The translations under genes were made by a program, and so were the position numbers. From Nitrobium sp046350935 (GTDB taxonomy: Bacteria; Nitrospirota; Thermodesulfovibrionia; Thermodesulfovibrionales; Dissulfurispiraceae), in assembly GCA_046350935.1 (NCBI GenBank), contig JAXLZK010000002.1, forward strand, positions 113,204 through 177,203: a DNA stretch of 64,000 nt, in the 5' to 3' direction. The notes beneath the pieces are model-generated. The model saw only the letters and a program-made list of their open reading frames with translations. It made no database searches and was not told the DNA's origin. Below, one piece after another: positions 7,402-16,137 of this stretch (its first letter is position 1; each line of letters opens with the position of its first letter).

Positions 7402-8697
7402 CTACTCCCCGAACACCCGTCTGAAAATGAAGTCCACGTTCCTGAGGTAGTATTTCAGGTCGAAGATCTCCCCAATCTCCTGCGGGGAGAGGTGCCGGGC
7501 GACGTCGGGGTCCTTCAGGAGCAGCTTCATGAAGCTGGCCCCCTTGCTCCAGCTCTCCATGGCGTTCCGCTGCACCAGGGTATAGGCGTCTTCCCGCGTC
7601 ATCCCTTTGGCCACCAGGGCGAGCAGGGTCCGCTGGGAGTTGTACAGGCCGTAGCTCATCTCTATGTTCGTCTGCATCCTCTCCGGGTAGACATGCAGGC
7701 CCTTCAGGATTCCGGTCAGGCGGTGCAGCATGTAGTCCACGAGGATGGTGCTGTCGGGGACGATGATCCTTTCCACGGAGGAGTGGGAGATGTCCCTCTC
7801 GTGCCAGAGGGCGACGTCTTCGAGGGCCGCCGCGGCGTTGGAGCGGACCACGCGGGCGAGCCCCGAGAGGTTTTCGTTCCCCACCGGGTTCCTCTTATGG
7901 GGCATGGCAGACGAGCCCTTCTGCCCGGCGGTGAAGGGCTCCTCAGCTTCCCGCACCTCGGTCCTCTGGAGGTGGCGCAGCTCCACGGCGATCTTTTCGA
8001 CGGACGCGGCCACCAGGGCGAGGGCGGTCATGTACTCGGCATGGCGGTCCCGCTGGACCACCTGGGTCGCCACCGGCTCGGGCATGAGTCCGAGCCTCTC
8101 GCATACCTTTGCCTCCAGTTCCACCGGGATATTGGAGAAGGTCCCCACCGCGCCGGAGAACTTGCCGATGCTGATGATTTCCCGCGCCTGTTCCATTCTC
8201 CTGAGATTCCTTTTGGCGTCCTCATACCAGAGGGCGAATTTCAGGCCAAAGGTCATGGGCTCCGCATGGACGCCGTGGCTTCTGCCGATGCAGGGGGTGT
8301 CCTTATGCCGGAGCGCCTGCTCCTTCAGCACCTCCATGAGCTGCCTGATGTCCCCGATAACGATGTCCGCCGCCTCCCGCATCAGCAGGGAGAGGGCAGT
8401 GTCCACCACGTCTGAGGAGGTGAGCCCCATATGGACGAAGCGGGATTCGGGACCCACGAACTCCGCCACCGAGGTGAGGAAGGCGATGACGTCGTGCTTC
8501 ACCGTCTTTTCGATCTCGTCGATCCGGGCTACGTCGAAGCGGGCTTTTTTCTTGATTACTTCCAGGGCGTCGCGGGGGATTTCTCCCATCTCGGCCCAGG
8601 CCTCGCAGGCCGCGATCTCAACGTCGAGCCATTTCCGGAACCTGTTCCCGGGCTCCCAGAGCCGCCCCATTTCAGGGCGTGTATACCGTGCTATCAT
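7402..8697 (-). CDS. purB: Adenylosuccinate lyase
   Basis: A 431-residue protein, usual length for the short bacterial form. It cleaves SAICAR to AICAR and adenylosuccinate to AMP, both releasing fumarate, in purine synthesis. The fumarase/aspartase signature 'GSSAMPHKRNPVGNENL' is present near residue 260, and the conserved 'HMGLTSSDVVDTALS' (about 87-101) and 'RSHGVHAEPMTFG' regions carry the substrate-binding Ser/Asp and catalytic His. The start ATG is preceded by AGGAGGAATC. It is the last intact gene of the trpB-to-purB minus-strand run, 32 bases after truB, with a short palindrome in the gap. Confidence 0.97.
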   Translation of the reverse strand: MIARYTRPEMGRLWEPGNRFRKWLDVEIAACEAWAEMGEIPRDALEVIKKKARFDVARIDEIEKTVKHDVIAFLTSVAEFVGPESRFVHMGLTSSDVVDTALSLLMREAADIVIGDIRQLMEVLKEQALRHKDTPCIGRSHGVHAEPMTFGLKFALWYEDAKRNLRRMEQAREIISIGKFSGAVGTFSNIPVELEAKVCERLGLMPEPVATQVVQRDRHAEYMTALALVAASVEKIAVELRHLQRTEVREAEEPFTAGQKGSSAMPHKRNPVGNENLSGLARVVRSNAAAALEDVALWHERDISHSSVERIIVPDSTILVDYMLHRLTGILKGLHVYPERMQTNIEMSYGLYNSQRTLLALVAKGMTREDAYTLVQRNAMESWSKGASFMKLLLKDPDVARHLSPQEIGEIFDLKYYLRNVDFIFRRVFGE

Positions 8698-8710
8698 GAT
8701 TCCTCCTGCC

Positions 8711-8732
8711 TAGGGTCTGCATATACACCCTA
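8711..8732. repeat. Mini-palindrome between truB and purB with dispersed-element ends
   Basis: tagggtctgcatatacaccc ending ta is a 22-base imperfect palindrome. It looks like the two ends of the dispersed element (tagggtatatatgc / atacacaccc) joined with no interior. It overlaps the truB stop codon. Confidence 0.5.
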
Positions 8733-9593
8733 AAGATGTAGAAGTCTCTCCATTTTGAGTATGTCTTTCCGCTGCTTCCCAATCCCGAACAGTTTTCCCG
8801 AGCCGTCCTTCAGCCGGACCGGGCCGGAGAAGGAGGGGGCGCCGCTGCCGGTCCGCAGGGGATGCCCGTTCTTCATCTTCCGGAGGTCTTCCCCCTCCAC
8901 CCGCACCTCGGGCAGATGCGCCAGGGCCGCATCGAGGGAATAGAGCGCAGAGGCCTTATGGGGGAGCTCGTCCAGGGTCGCCGCGTTTTCGAGGGTAAAG
9001 CCGCCGATCCGGGTGCGCACCAGGCCGGTTACGTAAGCCCCCACCCCGAGGTCTTCGCCGACATCGTTGCAGAGGGAGCGCAGGTAGGTGCCCTTGGAGC
9101 AGACAACCCGCACCGTGAAATAGGGGAGCTCGAAATCCAGAAGCTCTATGGAGCCGATCGTTACGCTCCTCGGCTTCCTTTCCACCTCGATGCCCTGCCG
9201 GGCCAGCTCGTACAGGGCCTTCCCCTCCCTCTTGATGGCTGAATACATGGGAGGCACCTGCTCGATGTCGCCGACGTACTTCCCGAGGGCCTCCTCAAGA
9301 GAGGCCCGGGTGACCGTGACCTCCTCTTCTCTCGTGGTGACGGTGCCTTCCGCGTCGTAGGTGTCGGTGGACTCTCCGAGCTTCCCGGTCATGACGTATT
9401 CCTTGTCCAGGTCGGCGAGGAAGCCGGTGATCTTGGTCCCCTCGTTCAGACAGACGAGGAGGACGCCGGTGGCCAGGGGATCGAGGGTGCCGGCATGGCC
9501 TGCTTTCTTTACCTTGAAGATCCTCTTGACCGCGGTGACCGCATCCTGGGAGGTCGCGCTACGACTCTTGTTGAGATTGACTGCTATATTCAT
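8730..9593 (-). CDS. truB: tRNA pseudouridine-55 synthase
   Basis: A 287-residue TruB. It converts U55 in the T-loop of tRNAs to pseudouridine. The catalytic motif 'AGHAGTLDPLATGVLLV' is present with the catalytic Asp at residue 38, followed by 'GKLGESTDTYDAEG', 'QVPPMYSAIKREGKALYELA' and 'VRVVCSKGTYLRSLCNDVGE', all characteristic. The C-terminal extension (about 240-287) is the PUA-like part. Its start overlaps the end of lptD by 35 bases. That the lptD-truB coupling is regulatory is not supported; it looks like simple operon packing. Confidence 0.96.
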   Translation of the reverse strand: MNIAVNLNKSRSATSQDAVTAVKRIFKVKKAGHAGTLDPLATGVLLVCLNEGTKITGFLADLDKEYVMTGKLGESTDTYDAEGTVTTREEEVTVTRASLEEALGKYVGDIEQVPPMYSAIKREGKALYELARQGIEVERKPRSVTIGSIELLDFELPYFTVRVVCSKGTYLRSLCNDVGEDLGVGAYVTGLVRTRIGGFTLENAATLDELPHKASALYSLDAALAHLPEVRVEGEDLRKMKNGHPLRTGSGAPSFSGPVRLKDGSGKLFGIGKQRKDILKMERLLHL

Positions 9594-11664
9594 AGGTTTT
9601 CAAGCCTCCCAGCCCCCGTAATTCCAAAAACAAGGCAAAGCTGTATTCGGGGGGCCGCGTGGCATCCCCCGGTCTTCTCGTAAATGCCAGCTCGGTGGCC
9701 CAGCACTGCTCAGTGTAGCGAAGGCGCACGGTGGTGTCCCGGAGACCCTGCCCCTTGGAGTCGTACCAGGCGTTGGCGTCCACGGACCACTTTTTCGACA
9801 GGAGGGAGACGACCCCGGCGTTGTACTGCAGGATATCGCTCGCCCTCGTGTAGTTCTCCCCGAGGGTTATCGCCGTGCCCGGAAGGATCCGGGCGGAAAA
9901 GGTGGTGTTAAAAGTTTCCGTCCTCCCCTCGTCGAAGTCGTGGGTCATGCTCACGCTCAGCGCAAAGGGGCCTCCGGCCGCACCCGCTTCCACGAGGGTG
10001 GGCTCCAGGGAGTGGGCGTCTTCCTTGGGATCGAAGGAGTAGGGCTGTGTCACCCGGAAGGAGAGGACCATGTTCTTCAGCGCGATGGTATTCAGAAGGG
10101 CTACCTTTGCCCGCGAAGTGCCTTCGATGGAATCGACGGAATCGAAGAGCGGCACGGCCCGAGTCCCCGGGATGTACGTATAGGTAAGGGAGGGCTCAAT
10201 GCTGTGCGTGGCGGACGAATACACCTTCCGGAACCGGGTGAGGAGGTTCGCCGTGTACTCGAAGGTCTCCCGGTGGAGGGAGGAGCTGAAGGCGCCCTCG
10301 TTCCGCAGTTGATAGAGGGTCTCCCGCAGGGAGAGGGACTGGTATACCTGTACTGCGTTCCCGAATGTGTAGGAGACGGCGGGGTTGATGTCCACCCTCT
10401 GCCCGCTCACCTCTTCCTCGCGCCAGAAATTCGTGGCGGAGGAGGAGAGGGAGAAGAGCAGGGGACCCACCCGGGAGGGGTTGACCACGTACCCAAGCTC
10501 GGGCAGCCTTTGGGGGACATTGACGCTGCCCTCCAGGAGGTCCACCCAGTACTGGCTGAGGAGGTAGAGCCGCGTATCGTTGACAGGGGCGGACAGTTCC
10601 GCGGAGGACTGGAGGAAGCGCTGCGTCCTCACCTCCCTCTTGTAGGCGTATTCCTTGTAGAAGTCGCGGTGGTTTATGTAATTGACGTCCGCGAACCCCC
10701 GGATGTCGCCCCACTGCTGCTCATGGAAGCCCCTGAGCTCGACGAAGTTGCTGTCGAGCTCCCGGTCGTAGAGGTGATAGGCGTACCACTGCCCCTTGCC
10801 GGTGAAATCGAGATAGCGGTATTCGATCCCCTTCCCCAGCCCGCGTTTGCTGTAGTAGTCGAGGGTGAGCGTGGCGTCTTTGTTCTCGTCGATGGCCCAG
10901 TAGAAGGCGGGGCTGAAACGGAACCCCTTGGTGGAGCTGTTCCCGATGAGCGGATAGAGGAAGCCCGTCTGCCTCTCGGTCAGCACCGGGGCCCACAGGT
11001 AGGGGGTATAAAGAACGGGCAGCCCCTTGAGCCTGAAGGTGGCGTCCTTCGCCCGCATCCTCTCGCCGATCTCCACGTCCACGTCGTTTCCCTTGATGCA
11101 CCACGAGGTGCTCTCCGCACGGAGAGGGTCTCCGGCGTTGTCCGCGGCCGCGGCTGCGGGGGTGCAGGTGGTGAAGGTCGCGGTCTTTGCGTAGTAGTGG
11201 CTCTCGCTGATCTTCCGTATTTCATCGCCCCTGATCCAGTAGTCGATCCGCTCGGTCTTTCCGGTGATATCTTTGCGCGCCCTCATGCCCTTCTGGTCCT
11301 TGAGATGGATGAGGGCGTTGTAGAGCGTGCCTGTTTTGGTGTCGAGGTTCAGGGAGGCCCGTTCAGCATTGATAATGGTCCTCATGTCCTCGTACCGGAC
11401 ATTCCCTTCCGCTTCCGCATCCGAGGTGTCCTGATGGAGGACCGCCCTGTCGGCATGCAGCAGGGTCCCGTCTTTCTCGATGACCACGTTGCCGGTCGCC
11501 ACGTACGTGTCCTTTTCCCTGTCATGTTCGAGGGTGTCGGCGGTGATGGTGACGGCGAAGGCAAAGGAAAAGGGAAGACAGCAGGACAGCGCCAGGACAA
11601 AAAGGGCGAGAGGGAAAAGTACGCTGCTCAGCTGCCGGTCACCGCCTGCCCCCGGCCTTTTCAC
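9559..11664 (-). CDS. lptD: LPS-assembly protein LptD (outer-membrane LPS insertase)
   Basis: A 701-residue outer-membrane protein with an N-terminal signal peptide ('FPLALFVLALSCCLPFSFAF', residues 17-36). The OstA/LptA-like beta-jellyroll follows ('ITADTLEHDREKDTYVATGN', 'ADRAVLHQDTSDAEAEGN'), then the C-terminal beta-barrel with alternating aromatic strands. Cysteines at 'TFTTCTPAA' and 'STSWCIKGND' could form the inter-domain disulfide. LptD with LptE places LPS in the outer leaflet. The start is GTG, overlapping the folC stop as GTGA. The organism's lptF and lptG are at 32-34 kb, so it makes a complete-type LPS transport path. Confidence 0.93.
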   Translation of the reverse strand: MKRPGAGGDRQLSSVLFPLALFVLALSCCLPFSFAFAVTITADTLEHDREKDTYVATGNVVIEKDGTLLHADRAVLHQDTSDAEAEGNVRYEDMRTIINAERASLNLDTKTGTLYNALIHLKDQKGMRARKDITGKTERIDYWIRGDEIRKISESHYYAKTATFTTCTPAAAAADNAGDPLRAESTSWCIKGNDVDVEIGERMRAKDATFRLKGLPVLYTPYLWAPVLTERQTGFLYPLIGNSSTKGFRFSPAFYWAIDENKDATLTLDYYSKRGLGKGIEYRYLDFTGKGQWYAYHLYDRELDSNFVELRGFHEQQWGDIRGFADVNYINHRDFYKEYAYKREVRTQRFLQSSAELSAPVNDTRLYLLSQYWVDLLEGSVNVPQRLPELGYVVNPSRVGPLLFSLSSSATNFWREEEVSGQRVDINPAVSYTFGNAVQVYQSLSLRETLYQLRNEGAFSSSLHRETFEYTANLLTRFRKVYSSATHSIEPSLTYTYIPGTRAVPLFDSVDSIEGTSRAKVALLNTIALKNMVLSFRVTQPYSFDPKEDAHSLEPTLVEAGAAGGPFALSVSMTHDFDEGRTETFNTTFSARILPGTAITLGENYTRASDILQYNAGVVSLLSKKWSVDANAWYDSKGQGLRDTTVRLRYTEQCWATELAFTRRPGDATRPPEYSFALFLELRGLGGLKTYEYSSQSQQES

Positions 11665-12995
11665 CGCGTCTCCCTCAGGGTCCCGAGGGTCGCTTTTGCA
11701 CCGAGGGCCTCCATGGCCTCGCCGATCGTGTAGAAGGAGCCGGTGACGAGGATGTGCGCTGACGCGGCCCGGGAGGGAGAGTAGGAGGAGAGGATCTCCT
11801 GAGCGGTCCGGAGCGCATCCGCAACGGTAGGCGCGGTCCTCGCGGAAAACCCGAGGGCCGCGGCCTGGTCAGCCAGCAGGCGGGGAGAGGCAGCCCTCCC
11901 GTACCGGGGGGCGGTCAGCACGATGTCCGCGGCAAGGGGCAGGAGCGGCTTCATGATGCCTTCTCTGTCTTTATCCGCCATGATCCCCATAACTAGAATG
12001 ATAGCACACCCTTCCAGGCGTTTCCCGACAAATCCGGCAAGGGCGCGGGCCGCATCGGGGTTGTGGGCCCCGTCGATCATGATGCGGGGAGTGCTGCTCA
12101 CCATGTCCAGCCTCCCCGGCCACCGGGCGGCGGCGAGGCCGCTCCTGACGGCGTCGGGGCCGGAGGGATGCGGGAGCGCCAGGGTCGCGGCTTTGACCGC
12201 AAGACAGGCGTTCGTGAGCTGGTGGTCTCCGGCAAGGGGGGTCTGGAGCCCGGAGAGGAGCTCCTCCCCGTCGCGGTAATCGAAGGAGATGCCCTCCAGT
12301 CCCGAGGTCTTCAGCGTGCCGGAAAAGTCCCTGTCGTAGAGGAAGACAGGGGAGCCCTTTCCCCCGGCAACGGAGAGCAGCACCTCTTCAGCCTCCTTTT
12401 CCTGCTCCGCGCAGACCACGGGAACGGCGGGCTTGATGATCCCGGCCTTCTCCCCTGCGATGGCGGCGAGGGTGTCCCCCAGGAACTCCTGGTGGTCGCG
12501 GCTGATCCGGGTGATGACGGACACCTCCGGGAGCAGGATGTTGGTCGCGTCCAGTCTGCCCCCCATTCCGGTCTCCACCACCGCCCACCCGACGCCCTTC
12601 CGCTGGAAGTACAGGAAGGCCATGGCGGTGACGAACTCAAAGAAGGTGGGCTCGGGGAGGCCGTGCTGCCCCTGTTCGAGGACGCCCCTGATCTCTCCGG
12701 TGAGGCGCAGCACCTCTTCTTCGGAGATCTGTTCGTTGTTGACCCGCATCCTCTCGGTAAAGCTGACGAGGTGGGGCGACGTGAAGAGTCCCACCGTCTG
12801 TCCGCGGGCCATGAGGAGCGAGGCGATCAGGGCGGATACGGAGCCTTTGCCGTTGGTGCCCGCCACATGGATGCAGCGGAACGTCTTCTGGGGGCTTCCC
12901 AGGAGGGTGAGAATGGCTTCCGTTCTCTCAAGCCCCAGCTTGATCCCATGTTTTTGGAGGCCGTACAGGTAGCCGACGGCGTCAGAATAGCTCAT
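11661..12995 (-). CDS. folC: Bifunctional folylpolyglutamate synthase/dihydrofolate synthase
   Basis: A 444-residue Mur-ligase-family enzyme. It adds glutamate to dihydropteroate and then extends the polyglutamate tail of folates, using ATP. The P-loop 'HVAGTNGKGSVSALIASLL' (about residues 43-61) and the folate loop 'LFTSPHLVSFTERMRVN' (about 75-91) are typical, as is 'GMGGRLDATNIL' and the 'MIDGAHNPDAARAL' motif of the C-terminal domain. It sits between accD and lptD in a common gene order. The gap to accD is 39 bases; the lptD start overlaps its stop. Confidence 0.96.
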   Translation of the reverse strand: MSYSDAVGYLYGLQKHGIKLGLERTEAILTLLGSPQKTFRCIHVAGTNGKGSVSALIASLLMARGQTVGLFTSPHLVSFTERMRVNNEQISEEEVLRLTGEIRGVLEQGQHGLPEPTFFEFVTAMAFLYFQRKGVGWAVVETGMGGRLDATNILLPEVSVITRISRDHQEFLGDTLAAIAGEKAGIIKPAVPVVCAEQEKEAEEVLLSVAGGKGSPVFLYDRDFSGTLKTSGLEGISFDYRDGEELLSGLQTPLAGDHQLTNACLAVKAATLALPHPSGPDAVRSGLAAARWPGRLDMVSSTPRIMIDGAHNPDAARALAGFVGKRLEGCAIILVMGIMADKDREGIMKPLLPLAADIVLTAPRYGRAASPRLLADQAAALGFSARTAPTVADALRTAQEILSSYSPSRAASAHILVTGSFYTIGEAMEALGAKATLGTLRETR

Positions 12996-13034
12996 GGTCC
13001 CTTTCTTTTCAGTCGCTCGCGCAGCCGTCGGGCC

Positions 13035-13904
13035 CTATGAGCCCTCTTCCATCCGCGTGGTCGTCCGGGCGGGCATGAAGTGTTCGATGAGCTTGAAAAT
13101 GGTGCTCCTCAGCTCCTTGCGCTCCACTACGAGATCGATCATCCCGTGGTCGAGCAGGAACTCCGCCCGCTGGAAGTTTTCGGGCAGCTGCTGCTTGATC
13201 GTCTGTTCGATGACGCGGGGGCCGGCGAACCCGATGAGGCTTTTCGGCTCGGCGATGATGATGTCGCCGAGCATCGCGAAGCTCGCAGTGACCCCTCCGA
13301 ACGTGGGGTCCGCCAGCAGGGAGATATAGAGGACGTCCGTCTCTTTCAGCCGCGCGATGGCGGCGGAGACCTTCGCCATCTGCATCAGGGAGAACATCCC
13401 CTCCTGCATCCGGGCGCCGCCCGAGGAGGAGACGGTGATCAGCGGGGCCCTCCTCTCGAGCGCCCGCTCCGCGGCACGGGTGATCTTCTCACCCACAATG
13501 GAGCCCATGCTCCCCCCCATGAAGGAGAAATCCATGATGGCGAGGACCGCCTCCCTACCGTTGATGGCGGCGTCGCCGTAGATGACTGCCTCCCTGAGAG
13601 AGCACTTGTTCCGGTGCCCTTCGAGCCGCGTTTTGTACGGGATGGAGTCGACGAACTGGAGGGGATCGTTGGTGGCAAGGTCACTGTCGGACTCGACGAA
13701 GCTCCCCTCGTCGGCGATGTAGACGATCCTCTCCGCCGCACTGATCCTGAAGTGATAGTTGCATTTGGGGCAGACCTGGAAGTTCTTCTCGATCTCCTTC
13801 TTGTAGATGATCTCCTTGCAGCTGTCGCATTTCACCCAGAGCCCCTCGGGGATCTTCACCTTTTTTTCGGTCTTTATTTCCTTTATCTTTTTGAACCAGG
13901 CCAT
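13035..13904 (-). CDS. accD: Acetyl-CoA carboxylase carboxyltransferase subunit beta
   Basis: A 289-residue protein. With AccA it transfers CO2 from biotin carboxyl carrier to acetyl-CoA, making malonyl-CoA, the extender for fatty acids and presumably for the synthases at 36-50 kb. The N-terminal zinc ribbon is visible as C26-x2-C29...C45-x2-C48 ('KCDSCKE', 'VCPKCNY'). The crotonase-fold core follows with 'SSGGARMQEGMFSLMQMAK' and 'DPTFGGVTASFAMLGD', which form the CoA-binding oxyanion region. It lies 65 bases after trpA, as in many Nitrospirota and Geobacter-like genomes. Confidence 0.97.
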   Translation of the reverse strand: MAWFKKIKEIKTEKKVKIPEGLWVKCDSCKEIIYKKEIEKNFQVCPKCNYHFRISAAERIVYIADEGSFVESDSDLATNDPLQFVDSIPYKTRLEGHRNKCSLREAVIYGDAAINGREAVLAIMDFSFMGGSMGSIVGEKITRAAERALERRAPLITVSSSGGARMQEGMFSLMQMAKVSAAIARLKETDVLYISLLADPTFGGVTASFAMLGDIIIAEPKSLIGFAGPRVIEQTIKQQLPENFQRAEFLLDHGMIDLVVERKELRSTIFKLIEHFMPARTTTRMEEGS

Positions 13905-13969
13905 AGCTTAGGTGTTATCGGGCAGTGTCCGGGTAAGGAGCAAGCGGTTGCCGGGCACGCTGCACTGCT

Positions 13970-14794
13970 TCAGATCGCCTCCCTCAATTCTTTGATGAAC
14001 CTCTCCGCGTCAGCAGGTTCCTCATGGAACTTCCTGACCAGGGCGCTCCCGACAATGACGCCGTCCGCAAAGCTGCCGACAGCGCGGGCGTCCTCCGCCT
14101 TCGCGACCCCGAAGCCCACCGCCACCGGCTTGTCCGTCGCCCGCCTGATGAGCGAGAGATGGTCCTGCAGCGCTTTGTCGATGGTCAGGCGCGCGCCGGT
14201 GATCCCCGTCATGGAGACGTAATAGACAAAGCCGCTGCACGCGGCCGCAACGGTCCGTATCCTCTCTTCGGTGGAGGTGGGGGCGATCAGGAAAATCGTA
14301 TCGAGGAGACGTCCTTTCCGGCCCTTTTTTTCTTTCTGGCCGGGCCGGCCGGCCAGCCTGAGCAGGTTCCCCGCCTCATCGGGGGGCAGGTCGGGGATGA
14401 TGACTCCATCGACGCCCGCCTCTGCGGCGTCCCGCACGAAGCGCTCCTCCCCGTATTTGAAGATGAGGTTGTAATAGGTCATGAACACCAGGGGGACCTG
14501 TGTTTGCCGCCTCATCTCCCTCGTGAAAGAAATGACTTTTTGCAGGGTGACTCCGGCGGTGAGGGCCCTCTCCGCCGCGGCCTGGATAGTGGGACCGTCG
14601 GCGAGGGGGTCGGAAAAGGGGACCCCCAGCTCGATGATGTCGGCGCCGCACCGTTCGAGGAGCAGGATGCGCTCCCCCGTCGTCCCGAGGTCGGGGTCCC
14701 CGGCCATGACATAGGGAATAAACGCCTTCTTCCCGGCTGCCCTGAGCCGTGCGAAGGTGTCGGCGATTCGTGTCGTCCCCTTTCTCTCAGACAT
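13970..14794 (-). CDS. trpA: Tryptophan synthase alpha subunit
   Basis: A 274-residue TIM barrel that cleaves indole-3-glycerol phosphate to indole and glyceraldehyde 3-phosphate, passing indole to TrpB. Catalytic Glu55 and Asp66 are in 'IIELGVPFSDPLADGPTIQA'. The phosphate-binding 'VGFGVAKAEDARAVGSFADG' lies near the C-terminus. Around residues 150-165 there is a lysine-rich insertion ('GRPGQKEKKGRKGRLLD') that makes it slightly longer than the usual 260-270 residues. Its start overlaps the trpB stop by 8 bases, so the two subunits are translationally linked. Confidence 0.97.
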   Translation of the reverse strand: MSERKGTTRIADTFARLRAAGKKAFIPYVMAGDPDLGTTGERILLLERCGADIIELGVPFSDPLADGPTIQAAAERALTAGVTLQKVISFTREMRRQTQVPLVFMTYYNLIFKYGEERFVRDAAEAGVDGVIIPDLPPDEAGNLLRLAGRPGQKEKKGRKGRLLDTIFLIAPTSTEERIRTVAAACSGFVYYVSMTGITGARLTIDKALQDHLSLIRRATDKPVAVGFGVAKAEDARAVGSFADGVIVGSALVRKFHEEPADAERFIKELREAI

Positions 14795-15983
14795 GGAGCT
14801 CGACCCCTTGCAGCCGCGCCACCTGCTGTACGTCCTTGTCGCCGCGGCCCGAGAGATTGACGACGAGGATCCGGTCGGACGGCAGGGTCGGCGCCAGTTT
14901 GACCGCCTCGGCTACGGCATGGGACGATTCGAGGGCAGGGATGATCCCCTCCGTCCTGCTCAGGAGCCCGAAGGCGGCCAGCGCCTCGTCGTCGGTGGCG
15001 TAGGTGTACCGGACCCTTCCCGAATCCTTGAAAAAGGCGTGCTCGGGGCCTACCGCCGCATAGTCCAGCCCCGCTGAAACGGAGTGGGTGCCGAGGACGT
15101 TTCCGTCCCGGTCCTGGAGGAGGTAGCTCTTGGTCCCCTGCAGCACCCCGATGGAGCCTCCCGCAAAACGGGCGGCATGCTCCCCGGACTCGATTCCCCT
15201 TCCTCCGGCCTCGACCCCGATCATGCCCACTCCCGTCTTGATGAAGGCATGGAACAACCCCATGGCGTTGCTCCCTCCTCCCACGCAGGCGATCAGGTAG
15301 TCCGGCAGCCTGCCCTCCGCCCTGAGGATCTGCCTCTTCGCCTCCTGCCCGATGACCGCCTGGAAATCGCGCACCAGGGAGGGAAAGGGATGAGGGCCGA
15401 AAACCGTCCCCATCACGTAGTGGGTGGTCCTGACGTTGGTGGTCCAGTCCCTGAGCCCCTCGTTGATCGCGTCCTTCAGCGTCCGGGAGCCGATGGCGAC
15501 CTCGTTGACGCGGGCGCCGAGGAGCTTCATCCTGAAGACATTCAGCGCCTGCCGCTGCACGTCCACCGCCCCCATGTAGATTTCGCACTCCAGCCCCGTC
15601 AGCGCGGCGCCGGTGGCGGTGGCCACCCCGTGCTGCCCGGCCCCGGTCTCGGCAATGAGCCTCTTTTTGCCCATCCGCTTCGCGAGGAGCGCCTGCCCCA
15701 GGGCATTGTTGATCTTATGAGCCCCGGTATGGGCCAGGTCTTCACGCTTCAGGTATATCTTCGCCCCGCCCAGCTTCTCGGTCAGCCGCCTGGCATAGTA
15801 GAGGGGGGTGGGGCGCCCGACATAGGTGGTCTGCAGATGCGCCAGCTCCTCCTTGAAGGCCCGGTCTTTTCGCATCTCCGCATAGGCTCCCTCGAGCTCC
15901 TGAAGAGCGGGGATGAGGGTCTCGGGCACGAAGCGGCCGCCGTACTGACCGAAATAGCCCTTTATATCCGGTAGCTTAGTGAT
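14787..15983 (-). CDS. trpB: Tryptophan synthase beta subunit (TrpB1), apparent AUC start
   Basis: PLP enzyme condensing indole with serine. The PLP lysine is in 'EDLAHTGAHKINNALGQA' (residue 90 with this start). The first standard start codon in frame is a GTG at 15929, but that would cut off 'DIKGYFGQYGGRF', part of the conserved N-terminus. Eighteen codons earlier there is an ATC at 15983-15981 placed exactly where the Met of other TrpB proteins would be ('-TKLPDIKGYFGQ'), preceded by a strong AAGGAGG five bases away. I therefore annotate an ATC start, giving 398 residues, the normal TrpB length. A sequencing error of ATG to ATC is the alternative. Confidence 0.85.
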   Translation of the reverse strand: MTKLPDIKGYFGQYGGRFVPETLIPALQELEGAYAEMRKDRAFKEELAHLQTTYVGRPTPLYYARRLTEKLGGAKIYLKREDLAHTGAHKINNALGQALLAKRMGKKRLIAETGAGQHGVATATGAALTGLECEIYMGAVDVQRQALNVFRMKLLGARVNEVAIGSRTLKDAINEGLRDWTTNVRTTHYVMGTVFGPHPFPSLVRDFQAVIGQEAKRQILRAEGRLPDYLIACVGGGSNAMGLFHAFIKTGVGMIGVEAGGRGIESGEHAARFAGGSIGVLQGTKSYLLQDRDGNVLGTHSVSAGLDYAAVGPEHAFFKDSGRVRYTYATDDEALAAFGLLSRTEGIIPALESSHAVAEAVKLAPTLPSDRILVVNLSGRGDKDVQQVARLQGVELHV

Positions 15984-16033
15984 GGCTTCCTCCTTGCAAC
16001 GGATGCTGATTCTTCAACGAAAAGGGTATGGAT

Positions 16034-16067
16034 TTGGTATTATATCATAATTGTCCCTGTTGCATAG
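16034..16067. promoter_or_regulatory. Putative divergent promoter region between trpB and trpB2
   Basis: The AT-rich stretch ttggtattatatcataattg carries a perfect minus-strand TATAAT (complement of 16039-16044), about 55 bases before the trpB start, and a plus-strand CATAAT (16046-16051) upstream of trpB2. The -35 boxes are weak in both directions. No TRAP, T-box or trp-repressor operator was recognised. Confidence 0.35.
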
Positions 16068-16137
16068 AGGGAGTAGAGAATGCTCTTTACGGCGAGCGGA
16101 GGCAGGGACACGACAAAAATTACCTTCCGGAGGAACG

